A program made the translations under genes and the position numbers. This document shows positions 17,022-24,931 of a DNA stretch of 45,665 nt, one piece after another. Below the pieces are notes generated by a model. The model was not told the origin of the DNA, ran no database searches, and saw only the letters and a list, made by a program, of their open reading frames with translations. The number at the start of each line of letters is the position of its first letter. The stretch's first letter is position 1. The DNA is from UBA4246 sp045113695 (GTDB lineage Bacteria > Bacillota > Clostridia > Christensenellales > Aristaeellaceae): assembly GCA_045113695.1 (NCBI GenBank), contig JBGUJG010000129.1, positions 1 to 45,665 of the forward strand, written 5' to 3'.

Positions 17022-18959
17022 GTGAATCGAAACACTCCGGATAAACGGTGGAAACCGGTGGTGATCTACCTGGTTTCCGTGATGGTCATCCTGTTTTTGT
17101 CCAACGCGTTCCTGTTTCCCCGCATCTGGAACATGCAGGTGAAGGAGATCCCGTATACCGCCATGCTGCAGATGCTGGAGCAGACGAACGGAAAGGAAAA
17201 AATAACGACCGTCTCCCTGGATGAAAACAACCGGACGCTGCAGTTTCTGACCGAAAACAGCGAGACCAGGGAAAAACAGATCTACCAGACCAACATCTGG
17301 CCCCACGACGACGAGCTTCTGCAGAAGCTCCGGGCTTCCGGCGCGGAGATCACCGTGCAGATCCCGTCCCAGACCAGCCCGATCATCGCCTTCCTGCTGA
17401 GCTGGCTTCTGCCGATCTTCATTTTCCTGCTGCTGGGGCAGGTGCTTCTGCCCAAGATCATGAACGGGGCCGGCGGCCAGAACGTCCTTTCCCTGGGCAA
17501 GGCCAACGCGAAGATCTACATCGAGTCGGAGACCGGCAAGACCTTCGCCGACGTCGCCGGCCAGGACGAGGCCAAGGAAGCGCTGACGGAAATCGTCTCC
17601 TTCCTGCACGACACCGGCAAATACAGGGCCATCGGCGCGAAGCTCCCCAAGGGCGCCCTGCTGGTGGGCCCTCCGGGCACCGGCAAAACCCTGCTGGCCA
17701 AGGCCGTCGCGGGAGAAGCGAAAGTGCCGTTTTTCTCCATCAGCGGTTCTGAGTTTGTGGAAATGTTCGTCGGCATGGGCGCGGCCAAGGTCCGTGACCT
17801 GTTCAAGCAGGCGACGGAGAAAGCCCCCTGCATCGTCTTTATCGACGAAATCGACACCATTGGCAAAAAGCGCGATTCCGGTGCGGGCATTTCCGGCGGC
17901 AATGACGAACGGGAGCAGACCCTCAACCAGCTGCTGGCCGAAATGGACGGGTTTGACGGCACCAAGGGCGTCGTCATCCTGGCGGCCACCAACCGGCCCG
18001 AGATCCTCGACCCGGCCCTGCTCAGGCCCGGCCGCTTCGACCGGCGGATCCCGGTGGAGCTTCCGGACCTCCGGGGCCGCGAAGCCATCCTGAAAGTGCA
18101 CGCCCGGGACGTCCGCTTCGCGGGAGACATCGACATGAACGCCATCGCCCGGGCCACCTCCGGCGCGTCCGGCGCGGACCTGGCCAACATCATCAACGAA
18201 GCTGCGCTCCGGGCCGTGCGGGAAGGAAGGGACGCCGTCTGTCAGGAAGACCTGATGGAAAGCGTGGAAACCGTCATTGCCGGCACGCAGCGCAAGAACG
18301 CCGTGATCTCCGAGCGGGAAAAGAAGGTCATCGCCTATCACGAGATCGGCCATGCCCTGGTGGCCGCCCGGCAGAAGAACGCCGCCCCGGTCACGAAGAT
18401 CACCATCATTCCGCGCACCTCCGGGGCGCTGGGCTATACCATGCAGGTGGATGAAGACGAGAAGGTCCTTCTGTCCCGCGAGGAAGCGATGATCCAGCTG
18501 ACCACCCTGACCGGCGGCCGCTCCGCGGAGGAGATCGTCTTCGGCTCCGTCACTTCCGGCGCGTCCAACGACATCGAGAAGGCCACCCGCCTGGCCCGGG
18601 CCATGATCACCCGCTTCGGCATGTCGAAGCATTTCGACATGGTGGCGCTGGAAACCGTGAACGGCCAGTATCTGGGCGGGGACGCTTCCCTGGCCTGCAG
18701 CCAGGATACCGCCGCCCTGATCGACCAGGAGGTCAATGAAACCATCCGCGAAGCCCACGAAAAGGCCCTGTCCATCCTCCGGGACAACCGGCAGAAGCTG
18801 GACGAGCTGGCCGCCTACCTGCTGGAGCGCGAAACCATCACGGGCGAAGAGTTCATGAAAATCCTGAGCCGCCCGGCCAGCCTGCCGGAAGCACAGGCCA
18901 TCCCGCTGGGCGCCGCAGAACCACAAGGCACCGGGGAAAACCCCGCGCAGCAGAACTGA
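17022..18959 (+). CDS. ftsH: ATP-dependent zinc metalloprotease FtsH
   Basis: A membrane-anchored AAA+ protease that extracts and degrades misfolded membrane proteins and regulators. I prefer the GTG at 17022 (645 residues). GAAGGTG sits 6 nt upstream, and the resulting start MNRN...VIYLV fits Firmicutes FtsH, while an in-frame ATG at 16998 has no ribosome site. Two membrane segments (about 12-32 and 124-146) flank an extracytoplasmic loop. Visible motifs are Walker A GPPGTGKT (216-223), Walker B CIVFIDEID, the second region of homology ending RPGRFDRR, the zinc site HEIGH (440-444), and the third ligand Asp517 in SGASNDIEKAT. All are intact. It stands alone between its own promoter and terminator. 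Confidence 0.95.
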   Translation: MNRNTPDKRWKPVVIYLVSVMVILFLSNAFLFPRIWNMQVKEIPYTAMLQMLEQTNGKEKITTVSLDENNRTLQFLTENSETREKQIYQTNIWPHDDELLQKLRASGAEITVQIPSQTSPIIAFLLSWLLPIFIFLLLGQVLLPKIMNGAGGQNVLSLGKANAKIYIESETGKTFADVAGQDEAKEALTEIVSFLHDTGKYRAIGAKLPKGALLVGPPGTGKTLLAKAVAGEAKVPFFSISGSEFVEMFVGMGAAKVRDLFKQATEKAPCIVFIDEIDTIGKKRDSGAGISGGNDEREQTLNQLLAEMDGFDGTKGVVILAATNRPEILDPALLRPGRFDRRIPVELPDLRGREAILKVHARDVRFAGDIDMNAIARATSGASGADLANIINEAALRAVREGRDAVCQEDLMESVETVIAGTQRKNAVISEREKKVIAYHEIGHALVAARQKNAAPVTKITIIPRTSGALGYTMQVDEDEKVLLSREEAMIQLTTLTGGRSAEEIVFGSVTSGASNDIEKATRLARAMITRFGMSKHFDMVALETVNGQYLGGDASLACSQDTAALIDQEVNETIREAHEKALSILRDNRQKLDELAAYLLERETITGEEFMKILSRPASLPEAQAIPLGAAEPQGTGENPAQQN

Positions 18960-18985
18960 CGTCTGCAGGCATACTGCCTAATTTA

Positions 18986-19021
18986 CGGGGCTGTCTCTTA
19001 CGAGGCAGCCCCGCTGTTTTT
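18986..19021 (+). terminator. Rho-independent terminator after ftsH
   Basis: A 12-bp stem with one G-U pair (18986-18997 with 19002-19013, loop TTAC) is followed by CTGTTTTTG. Confidence 0.85.
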
Positions 19022-19086
19022 GTGCGATGTGCAGTATAATCAGCAAGTCTGTTATTAAAGAACAGACACAGAAGAGCGGATATGGA

Positions 19087-19740
19087 TTACTTCTTTTTCT
19101 GCCCGGCGCTCATTTTGCGCAGTTCGCTGTCCAGGGGCTTGAACAGGGATTTCGGGCTCACCTCGTCCAGCAGCTCGCCCATCTTCACAGCCTGCGCCTC
19201 GGACAGTTTTTTGTCGCCGGTCACGTTTCTGAATTTGGTGCTGACGATATAGGTGCGGATCTTCTTGACGGAATCCCCCTCTTCCAGCATTAAATGGACC
19301 GTCTTGCTGGAATGGGCAAATTTGATCAGGTCCTTGTTGATCAGCTCATAGGACAGCTTGCCGTTCTTGTCGGTATAATGATCCACCAGCTTCTGATAGT
19401 CCCTGCTGTCGATGACCACTTCTTCTTCCGTCTCTTCTTCGGCAGGTTCGGGCGCGACTTCTTCCACGGCGGCCTTCTTGTCCACCTTGACCATGCCCCG
19501 CTTTTTGTACGGCATGCCGAAGGTCAGTCTGATCGCCTCGTTGAACACTTCCTGCGGATACATATCCTTGGGCGTATTGGCCGCAGGAATGGCCTCGCCG
19601 GACGTTTTGCTGATGGAGGCGATACCGGGCTGATCATAGTCATAACGGATCACGGTTACCCCCGCGCCGCCGGCCATGAGCTTCTGACGGAACGCGATCG
19701 CTTTCACGGTGGTCAGTTCCACGATTTCAGTACGGATCAC
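19087..19740 (-). CDS. Conserved protein of unknown function
   Basis: 217 residues, no signal or membrane segment. The GTG at 19740 is chosen because AGGAGGG (19747-19753) precedes it at good spacing and a consensus promoter lies upstream. An N-terminal region (about 1-85, with RYDYDQPGIASISKTSGEA and PQEVFNEAIRLTFGM) is joined by an acidic linker (VEEVAPEPAEEETEEEVV) to a C-terminal region (about 110-217). The latter has a KLSYELINKDLIKFAHSSK segment and a Lys-rich tail ending GQKKK. I do not recognise a family or catalytic motif. The two-domain shape with an acidic hinge would suit a scaffold or nucleic-acid-associated protein, which is inference only. Confidence 0.85.
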   Translation of the reverse strand: MIRTEIVELTTVKAIAFRQKLMAGGAGVTVIRYDYDQPGIASISKTSGEAIPAANTPKDMYPQEVFNEAIRLTFGMPYKKRGMVKVDKKAAVEEVAPEPAEEETEEEVVIDSRDYQKLVDHYTDKNGKLSYELINKDLIKFAHSSKTVHLMLEEGDSVKKIRTYIVSTKFRNVTGDKKLSEAQAVKMGELLDEVSPKSLFKPLDSELRKMSAGQKKK

Positions 19741-19769
19741 AAAAATCCCTCCTGTTCTGTTTTTTTGAC

Positions 19770-19798
19770 ATTATAGCATTTTTGTCCCGTGGTGTAAA
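19770..19798 (-). promoter_or_regulatory. Promoter of the 19740 gene
   Basis: On the minus strand TTTACA (19793-19798) and a perfect TATAAT (19770-19775) are separated by 17 nt. The start codon is 29 nt downstream. Confidence 0.82.
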
Positions 19799-19814
19799 TA
19801 ATTAGTATTCTATT

Positions 19815-21350
19815 TCATAATTCAAAACTCTTTCTCATAAAATTCTTTACTTCCTGACTGACTTTTATATCTTGTGACTTCAAAGGAACTGTTAAATATA
19901 AGGAATTCATTTTTTTGCATCTCGACAGAGCAACATATGTTTGTCCATTTGCAAACGCCCCTTGAGAAAGATCTATTTTGACAGTTTCGTTTGTTTGTCC
20001 CTGTGATTTATGAATCGTAATAGCATAAGCAAGCCTTATTGGATATTGTCTGAATGTTGCAACTACATCCTTAACTAGCGTTTTTGTTTCTGAATCATAT
20101 CTGTACTGGTATTTTTCCCATGTTTCTTTTTCAATAATATGTTTGACACCGTTTATTTCAACCTTTATCAGATTGTCTGATAATTCTGATACAATGCCAA
20201 GTGTACCATTAACCCAGCGAGCTTTTTCTTGTTTATTTGTACTGGTATTATCTGTGTGATCATTTTTGATCATCATAATATGTGCTCCGACTTTCAATTT
20301 AAGTTCTAGAGCAGTTGGCATATCCGACTGTTTTATATCTCCTTTTACTTCTCCTATATAAATATATTCTTTTGTTTGAAGTGAATTAAGTTTTTCACTA
20401 TTTATTCTGTCCGCAGTGGCATTATTTCCAGTTAAAGTAATATATTGTTCGTCCTTTGGTATAAGAACACATCGTGTATTGATATCTTCTAAAAGATTGT
20501 TATCAACCTCTCCCATCCTTATCTTATTCAGTATTTCAACAAATTCCGGATCATCTTGTCGGAAGACCTCCTGTAGTTCTATGATTCTAAAAGGATGTTT
20601 TTTTATTTCTTGTGCCCCAAAGAAGTATATTGTTTTATATTTATCCTCTAAAAATCTATAACCTGCTCCTACTGTAACAACAGGCGGTAATTGATATAAA
20701 TCTCCAAATGCTATAATTTGACACCCTCCAAATGGCTCATAACTTTCTCTTGCATATTTAAATTTTGAATCTATCATATCCATGACATCAGCGCTTACCA
20801 TTGATATTTCATCAATTATAAGAATATCAATCCTTTTCAATATTTCTCTTTTTTTATTTCCCATATCTCTTATTTGAGAAATATCGTCAGTATCTTGTAA
20901 TCCAAGTTTCAGACCAAAAAAAGAGTGTATGGTCTGCCCACCGACATTTATTGCTGCTACACCTGTCGGAGCTACTACAGCAATTTGTTTTTTTGAATGC
21001 TTAACAAAATACTGGAGTAAAACAGATTTTCCTGTTCCTGCTTTTCCTGTGATAAAAAGATTGTCTCCTGTTTGATTCATAAAATCAAAAACTTGTTTTT
21101 GTTCTTTTCCTAATATGATATCTTCTATATTTATTACTTCATTTTTTATTCCTGTTGTTTTTTCTATCGGCTTTTCTTTTTCCTCAATATTTGATACTTC
21201 TATATTATTGTTCTGACGTTCTTGATTATCCATTTTAGCTTCATATCCATTGTTATTGGTTATATTCTCTCTTTTTGATTTATCTTTTACTTTACTTGCG
21301 ATCCAGAAGATAACTATGATCAATAGGATTACCAATACAGTTCCATTCAT
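19815..21350 (-). CDS. Membrane-anchored Pif1/RecD-like SF1B DNA helicase, AT-rich island
   Basis: 511 residues. Helicase motifs in order are: Walker A GKAGTGKS (102-109), the Pif1-type APTGVAA and GQTIHSFFGL segment, motif II IIDEISM (178-184), motif III FGDLYQLPPV, and, near the end, AYAITIHKSQGQT (motif V) and TYVALSR (motif VI). The family unwinds DNA 5' to 3'. Two things are odd. The first 19 residues form a strong membrane helix (VLVILLIIVIFWIAS), followed by a charged, Asn-rich 50-residue linker, so the helicase should sit on the membrane. The DNA is strikingly AT-rich compared with every neighbour, which suggests horizontal acquisition just past the tRNA-Gln/tRNA-Glu operon. The ATG follows AGGGGG at 21358-21363. 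No integrase or partner gene is present. Confidence 0.92.
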   Translation of the reverse strand: MNGTVLVILLIIVIFWIASKVKDKSKRENITNNNGYEAKMDNQERQNNNIEVSNIEEKEKPIEKTTGIKNEVINIEDIILGKEQKQVFDFMNQTGDNLFITGKAGTGKSVLLQYFVKHSKKQIAVVAPTGVAAINVGGQTIHSFFGLKLGLQDTDDISQIRDMGNKKREILKRIDILIIDEISMVSADVMDMIDSKFKYARESYEPFGGCQIIAFGDLYQLPPVVTVGAGYRFLEDKYKTIYFFGAQEIKKHPFRIIELQEVFRQDDPEFVEILNKIRMGEVDNNLLEDINTRCVLIPKDEQYITLTGNNATADRINSEKLNSLQTKEYIYIGEVKGDIKQSDMPTALELKLKVGAHIMMIKNDHTDNTSTNKQEKARWVNGTLGIVSELSDNLIKVEINGVKHIIEKETWEKYQYRYDSETKTLVKDVVATFRQYPIRLAYAITIHKSQGQTNETVKIDLSQGAFANGQTYVALSRCKKMNSLYLTVPLKSQDIKVSQEVKNFMRKSFEL

Positions 21351-21390
21351 TTATCAAAACCCCCTGTTCTCGCATTTCTTTGCATAATAT

Positions 21391-21424
21391 AAAAACACGC
21401 CTCATCCTTACTCAGATGAGACGT
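21391..21424 (-). terminator. Terminator of the tRNA operon
   Basis: On the minus strand a 10-bp stem with one G-U pair (21415-21424 with 21397-21406) is followed, after one base, by five Ts (21391-21395). It lies between tRNA-Glu and the helicase gene, so the helicase is probably transcribed separately; TATTAT at 21384-21389 could be its -10 box. Confidence 0.8.
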
Positions 21425-21429
21425 TCGTC

Positions 21430-21505
21430 TGGCACCTCCAATGGGATTCGAACCCATGTTTCCGCCTTGAGAGGGCGGCGTCCTAGGCCTCTAGACAATG
21501 GAGGC
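21430..21505 (-). tRNA. tRNA-Glu (CTC)
   Basis: A 76-nt cloverleaf including an encoded CCA. Acceptor GCCTCCA/TGGAGGT has a G-U end pair. The anticodon stem CCGCC/GGCGG has loop CTCTCAA, giving anticodon CTC. The T loop is GGTTCGAATCC. It reads GAG codons, which are frequent in these GC-rich genes. Confidence 0.95.
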
Positions 21506-21509
21506 AAAC

Positions 21510-21583
21510 TGGCTGGGGAAATAGGATTTGAACCTATACTAAATGAGTCAGAGTCATCCGTGCTGCCGTTACACCATTCCCCA
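21510..21583 (-). tRNA. tRNA-Gln (CTG)
   Basis: A 74-nt cloverleaf with encoded CCA and acceptor TGGGGAA/TTCCCCA. The anticodon loop CTCTGAC gives anticodon CTG, reading CAG. The T arm is AGGTTCAAATCCT. It is four nucleotides upstream of tRNA-Glu and shares its promoter and terminator. Confidence 0.95.
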
Positions 21584-21612
21584 ATGCATGCAGTCCGTAA
21601 ACTGCATGAACT

Positions 21613-21641
21613 ATTATATATGCTTTTTTCTCACTTGTCAA
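21613..21641 (-). promoter_or_regulatory. Consensus promoter of the tRNA-Gln/tRNA-Glu operon
   Basis: Minus strand: perfect TTGACA (21636-21641), 17 nt, perfect TATAAT (21613-21618). This is the strongest promoter in the window, as expected for stable RNA. A small leader hairpin TGCAGT/ACTGCA follows before the tRNA. Confidence 0.92.
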
Positions 21642-21644
21642 GCG

Positions 21645-21923
21645 TTAATCGTACATTTTCAGCGCAAGATCGGGATTTGCTTCCGCCGCGTCGGAAAATA
21701 CCTGCAGCAGCCTGTCCCCGTAGGCTTCCAGGTTCCTGCGGATCTGCGCGCAGGAAAACAGGTCGATCTCCGTCCGGCCCATTTCCGTCAGGCAGTCATA
21801 CAGGGCGTCCAAATTGCCCCCGTAATAATCAGGCAGGCTGAGTTCCCGGCGGATGATGCCGTGCGCGGTTTTTTTGTCATGAAACGCGGCCCCGTCCAGG
21901 ATGGCCCAGTGATTTTCATACAT
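21645..21923 (-). CDS. Barstar-family ribonuclease inhibitor
   Basis: 92 residues, the usual barstar length (about 90), cytoplasmic. The family signature LPDYYGGNLDALYDCLTE at residues about 30-47 is intact; the Tyr and Asp/Asn residues of this helix plug the barnase active site. The predicted barnase is encoded immediately upstream on the same strand, 22 nt away, so this is its immunity protein, protecting the producer from enzyme that folds before export. The ATG follows GAGG (21933-21936). Recognition of the partner is inferred from gene order and both families' known pairing. Confidence 0.93.
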   Translation of the reverse strand: MYENHWAILDGAAFHDKKTAHGIIRRELSLPDYYGGNLDALYDCLTEMGRTEIDLFSCAQIRRNLEAYGDRLLQVFSDAAEANPDLALKMYD

Positions 21924-21945
21924 CAGTTATCGCCTCTTTTTCCGG

Positions 21946-22710
21946 TCATTTCCGTTCCGTGATGTCCTCAAAGGTATTGTAATGATCTTCGGTATAGTAG
22001 ATCAGCCCGTCGCTGGAATAAAGGATCCGTTTTTCGTTCCGGTATTTCCCGTCAAAACCGATGTCGCACTCATACCAGGTGCGGCCCCTTTTGTAGGGAA
22101 GCTGCCCTTCGTAATTGCCGAAGCGGTCGCCGCCGATGCTCTTGCCGGGCGCCACTTTCCACAGATTTCCCCGGCTGGCGATCCATCCGAGTTTCTGTGC
22201 CTCAGACTTGGTGATGTAGTTGCCCGGCAGACGGCGGAACTGCCGGATATATTCGGCCACATGATCCTTATCCGTATATTCCCCGTCTTCCGTCACAATG
22301 ATCCGGTCAGGATCCGGGGAAGGGGAAGGCGGGACGGGGGAAGGAGAGGGCGTCTGCAGGACCCTGGAAACTTCCTCATCGCTCAGCTGATCCCGGCTGA
22401 CAAAGCCGATTTCCTCTTCATATTCGATCAGGCACCAGGTCAGGCCCTGTTCATCCTGATCCTGTTCGGCGATCACGACCTTTTCGCCGTACGGGACCGG
22501 CAGCAGCTTTTCTGCGTCCGGGGACATATCGTCCAGAAGGAACACATCGTCCGCATTGCACCAGGCTTCCCGCGGGAACGAAGACACCGCCGGAGACGGC
22601 GTGGGCGTATTCTTTTTCTTTTTGCTCCTGGCGGCCGCCGGGCCTGCCAGGCTGAACAGCAGCAGCGCAAGCAGGAAAAAGGCGGCGTTTCTTCTGATAT
22701 TTTTTTTCAT
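21946..22710 (-). CDS. Secreted barnase-family ribonuclease with SH3-like domain
   Basis: 254 residues. A signal peptide (MKKNIRRN, hydrophobic core, cut near PAAARS) is followed by a Lys-rich stretch. Next comes an SH3b-like domain (about 48-110, with TWCLIEYEEE and IGFVSRDQL), then a Pro/Ser linker (119-135), and a complete barnase domain (about 145-254). The latter has NYITKSEAQKLGW, PGKSIGGDRFGN, and the catalytic residues Glu214, Arg228 and His243, equivalent to Glu73, Arg87 and His102 of barnase. It should hydrolyse single-stranded RNA with guanine preference. The SH3 part may bind cell wall, retaining the enzyme at the surface or directing it to a target. It lies between dnaN and barstar. 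The ribosome site (GAGGC) is modest. Confidence 0.94.
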   Translation of the reverse strand: MKKNIRRNAAFFLLALLLFSLAGPAAARSKKKKNTPTPSPAVSSFPREAWCNADDVFLLDDMSPDAEKLLPVPYGEKVVIAEQDQDEQGLTWCLIEYEEEIGFVSRDQLSDEEVSRVLQTPSPSPVPPSPSPDPDRIIVTEDGEYTDKDHVAEYIRQFRRLPGNYITKSEAQKLGWIASRGNLWKVAPGKSIGGDRFGNYEGQLPYKRGRTWYECDIGFDGKYRNEKRILYSSDGLIYYTEDHYNTFEDITERK

Positions 22711-22734
22711 CGAATGCCTCGTTTCCTGGCCGCG

Positions 22735-23853
22735 TCAGTCAAACGTCCTGATCGGCAGCACCAGATAGCTGAACTGATTGCCTTCTTCCGGCAGCACCAG
22801 GCAGGGAGAAATGTTGGTTTTGAAGCACATCCGCATTTTATCGTTTTCGACGTTCCGGATCACGTCCGTCAGGTAATTCGCGTTAAAGGAGATGCGCAGC
22901 GGGCTTCCCTGCGTGATCACCGGGATTTCCTCCCGGACGTCTCCGCGCTCGGCGCGGGAACTCATATAGAGCACGTTTTCCTGTATATCCAGGGTTATCA
23001 GGTTGTTTTTCCCTTCCCGGGCCATCAGGCTGCAGCGTTCCAGGGCTTCCAGCACAGGCACCTTTTCCGTGATGACGACCGTGCTGCTCTCTGTCGGGAG
23101 CACATGGCGGTAATCGATAAATTCTCCTGTCAGAAGAGATGTATAGATCTTCACATTCTCAAAGGAAATCATGATATGCGTCTGATTGAAGGTCATGACG
23201 GCCTGCTTTTCCTCATCGTCCGGCAGCATTTTGGAAAGCTCATTCATGATCCTGCCGGGAATGATCGCCTTGATCAGCTCCTGCCCGGAAGGCATTTCAT
23301 TTTCCGCTTCCACGCACTGCAGGGAAAGGCGGAACCCGTCCAGGCCGACCAGCCTGGTTTCGGTCCTGCCGCACTCCACCAGCACGCCGGTCAGCACCTT
23401 ATGGCTTTCATCGTTGGAGACGGCAAACATGACATGGGAAATGGCTTTTTTCAGCTGGCCGCAGTTCAGGACGATGACATTTCCGCCCGAAACGTCGGAA
23501 ATCAGCGGGAAATCCTCCGTCGACATGCCGACCATGTTGGTCTTGCTGCCGCTGGCCCGGATTACGGCGCAGCCCCTGCTGTCGATATCGATTTCCGCGA
23601 TTCCGCCCGACTGCCTGCGCATCAGCTCATTGAGCAGGCGGGCCGGCAGCAGGATTTCGCCTTCTTCCGCAATTTCAGAGGCGATCTGGGTTTTGATCGT
23701 CATTTCGCCGTCCGTGCAGGTCAGCAGCAGGCCTTCCGGATTGCTTTCAAGCATCACGCACTCATATGCCTGCTTGACAGGACGGACAGCGATGGCGCGG
23801 GTCACCATGCCCAGACCGTAATTGATTTCGCTGACATTCACATGAAATTTCAT
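22735..23853 (-). CDS. dnaN: DNA polymerase III sliding clamp, beta subunit
   Basis: 372 residues, normal for the ring-forming clamp that tethers DNA polymerase III and many repair factors to DNA. The three-domain pattern is visible: the N-terminal MKFHVNVSEINYGLGMVTRA with VKQAYECVMLES, the central LTGVLVECGRTETRLVGLDGFRLS (a typical domain 2 signature), and the C-terminal SPCLVLPEEGNQFSYLVLPIRTFD, which matches the family's end. The ribosome site AAGGAAGAG is at 23861-23869. In most bacteria dnaN follows dnaA and the origin; here the upstream side is a DnaA-box-rich gap, but dnaA is absent from the window. Barnase and barstar follow closely and may be cotranscribed. Confidence 0.97.
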   Translation of the reverse strand: MKFHVNVSEINYGLGMVTRAIAVRPVKQAYECVMLESNPEGLLLTCTDGEMTIKTQIASEIAEEGEILLPARLLNELMRRQSGGIAEIDIDSRGCAVIRASGSKTNMVGMSTEDFPLISDVSGGNVIVLNCGQLKKAISHVMFAVSNDESHKVLTGVLVECGRTETRLVGLDGFRLSLQCVEAENEMPSGQELIKAIIPGRIMNELSKMLPDDEEKQAVMTFNQTHIMISFENVKIYTSLLTGEFIDYRHVLPTESSTVVITEKVPVLEALERCSLMAREGKNNLITLDIQENVLYMSSRAERGDVREEIPVITQGSPLRISFNANYLTDVIRNVENDKMRMCFKTNISPCLVLPEEGNQFSYLVLPIRTFD

Positions 23854-24342
23854 CGTTTCTCTTCCTTTCGGCGAAAGACGTCGTACCGTCTCGCGGTTTC
23901 CTGATCGTTATGGTATATATAATAAACAGTAGTAGCAGCAGGCCCTGTGCAGCCTGTGAACAAACACGGAAAACGCCGGAATAAAAGCGTTTCATGGGCC
24001 GGGCGGCAGGGGAGACAGCTGTGGAAAACTCTTGAGGAATCCACAGACTATTATGACACAAAACGGGGGGAAATTCAAGAAAAAGGGAAATGAAATGGAA
24101 AACGGCATCCGATCGGCGCGAAAACACCTGCATTCTGCTTTCAAAAAGCAAAAACCCGGGAACCGGAGGCCGGAAACAAAGAAGTATCGGCAATATCCGC
24201 AGACTCGTTTTCCCGCTTTTGCGGATTGTTGGGAGGACGGATGGATAAGCTTGGCGGATGAGGAAAAAAAAGAAAATGAATCAAAAGAAGGAAACGGTCC
24301 TTCATCCTCTTTCATCCGCAGAAAGCTGTGGATAACCCGGGT
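23854..24342. other. DnaA-box-rich intergenic region, candidate oriC
   Basis: This 489-nt gap upstream of dnaN holds no convincing gene. A perfect DnaA box TGTGGATAA is at 24327-24335. TGTGGAAAA at 24020-24028 (8/9) and GAATCCACA at 24037-24045 (7/9) form an inverted pair. Further 7/9 boxes occur at 24193, 24240-24248 and 24312-24320, and TGTGAACAA lies near 23955. An AT-rich stretch (TATATATAATAAA, 23914-23926) next to dnaN is followed by triplets AGTAGTAGCAGCAG (23928-23941), which could be a DNA-unwinding element with DnaA-trio-like repeats. The architecture matches a replication origin beside dnaN, but without dnaA it remains a candidate. Boxes in a dnaN promoter for autoregulation are the alternative. 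Confidence 0.6.
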
Positions 24343-24906
24343 TCATACGGCCCATCTGAGCAGGGAAGCAAAAGACACCAGCATCGACAGATCCGCCTGA
24401 TCGGTATACAGGGCATAGGCGGCTGAATCGTCCGAAAAGAAAAAACAGTGCGCGTTTTCGCCTTTGAGATACATGGCGGGCATGGAAAGGATCGAAAAAC
24501 CGTCCTGATTGTCAATCCGGACAGAAGCCGGCGTGAGCCCGGGTTTCAGCAGCAGGGGGGATGCGAGGGCGGGCTGAACGCAGGAAATCGTAAAAGAAGG
24601 ATACCGCATCGTGACCATCACGGCCGTGTTTCCTTCGAACGGGACGGAACGGATTTCTCCCTCAAAAGTCTGGCCGAAGGCGGCGGGAACCGGCATGGAA
24701 AAAGCGCGGGACAGCGCGAGCGGGTTTCCGGTGGACAGGAAGGGAACAAGGTCCGGAAATTCCGCTTCCACCGCGGAAGCGTGGGCCGCGGGAGATTCTT
24801 TCGCGCCTGGTTTCACGATCAGCAGGGCGATCAGGGAAAAAAAGAATGCGCAGACCACAAATACAATGAAAATGCCGAACAGCCTTCCGGCTTTTCTGAC
24901 CGTCAT
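24343..24906 (-). CDS. Small membrane-anchored protein of unknown function
   Basis: 187 residues. GGAGGG directly upstream supports the ATG at 24906. One N-terminal membrane helix (about 10-32, FGIFIVFVVCAFFFSLIALLIV) anchors an extracytoplasmic domain of about 150 residues, rich in beta-type patterns (VMVTMRYPSFTISCV, VRIDNQDGFSILSM, AHCFFFSDDS). I do not recognise the family. Its stop codon is 7 nt from the consensus DnaA box, and it runs toward the candidate origin. The gene upstream is the acetyltransferase, 25 nt away, so it is probably the last gene of a three-gene operon with the glycosidase and acetyltransferase. Confidence 0.82.
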   Translation of the reverse strand: MTVRKAGRLFGIFIVFVVCAFFFSLIALLIVKPGAKESPAAHASAVEAEFPDLVPFLSTGNPLALSRAFSMPVPAAFGQTFEGEIRSVPFEGNTAVMVTMRYPSFTISCVQPALASPLLLKPGLTPASVRIDNQDGFSILSMPAMYLKGENAHCFFFSDDSAAYALYTDQADLSMLVSFASLLRWAV

Positions 24907-24931
24907 CCGTGCCCTCCTTGCTGGTGATCCA

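Noticed and set aside
19741..21510. Attachment-site duplication bounding the helicase island
   Set aside because: I looked for a copy of the tRNA-Glu 3' end near 19741-19815 and found none; no integrase gene is present.
24032..24400. 122-codon open frame in the DnaA-box region
   Set aside because: It lacks a proper ribosome site at its first ATG, overlaps the 24343 gene, is highly charged without a domain, and runs through DnaA boxes.
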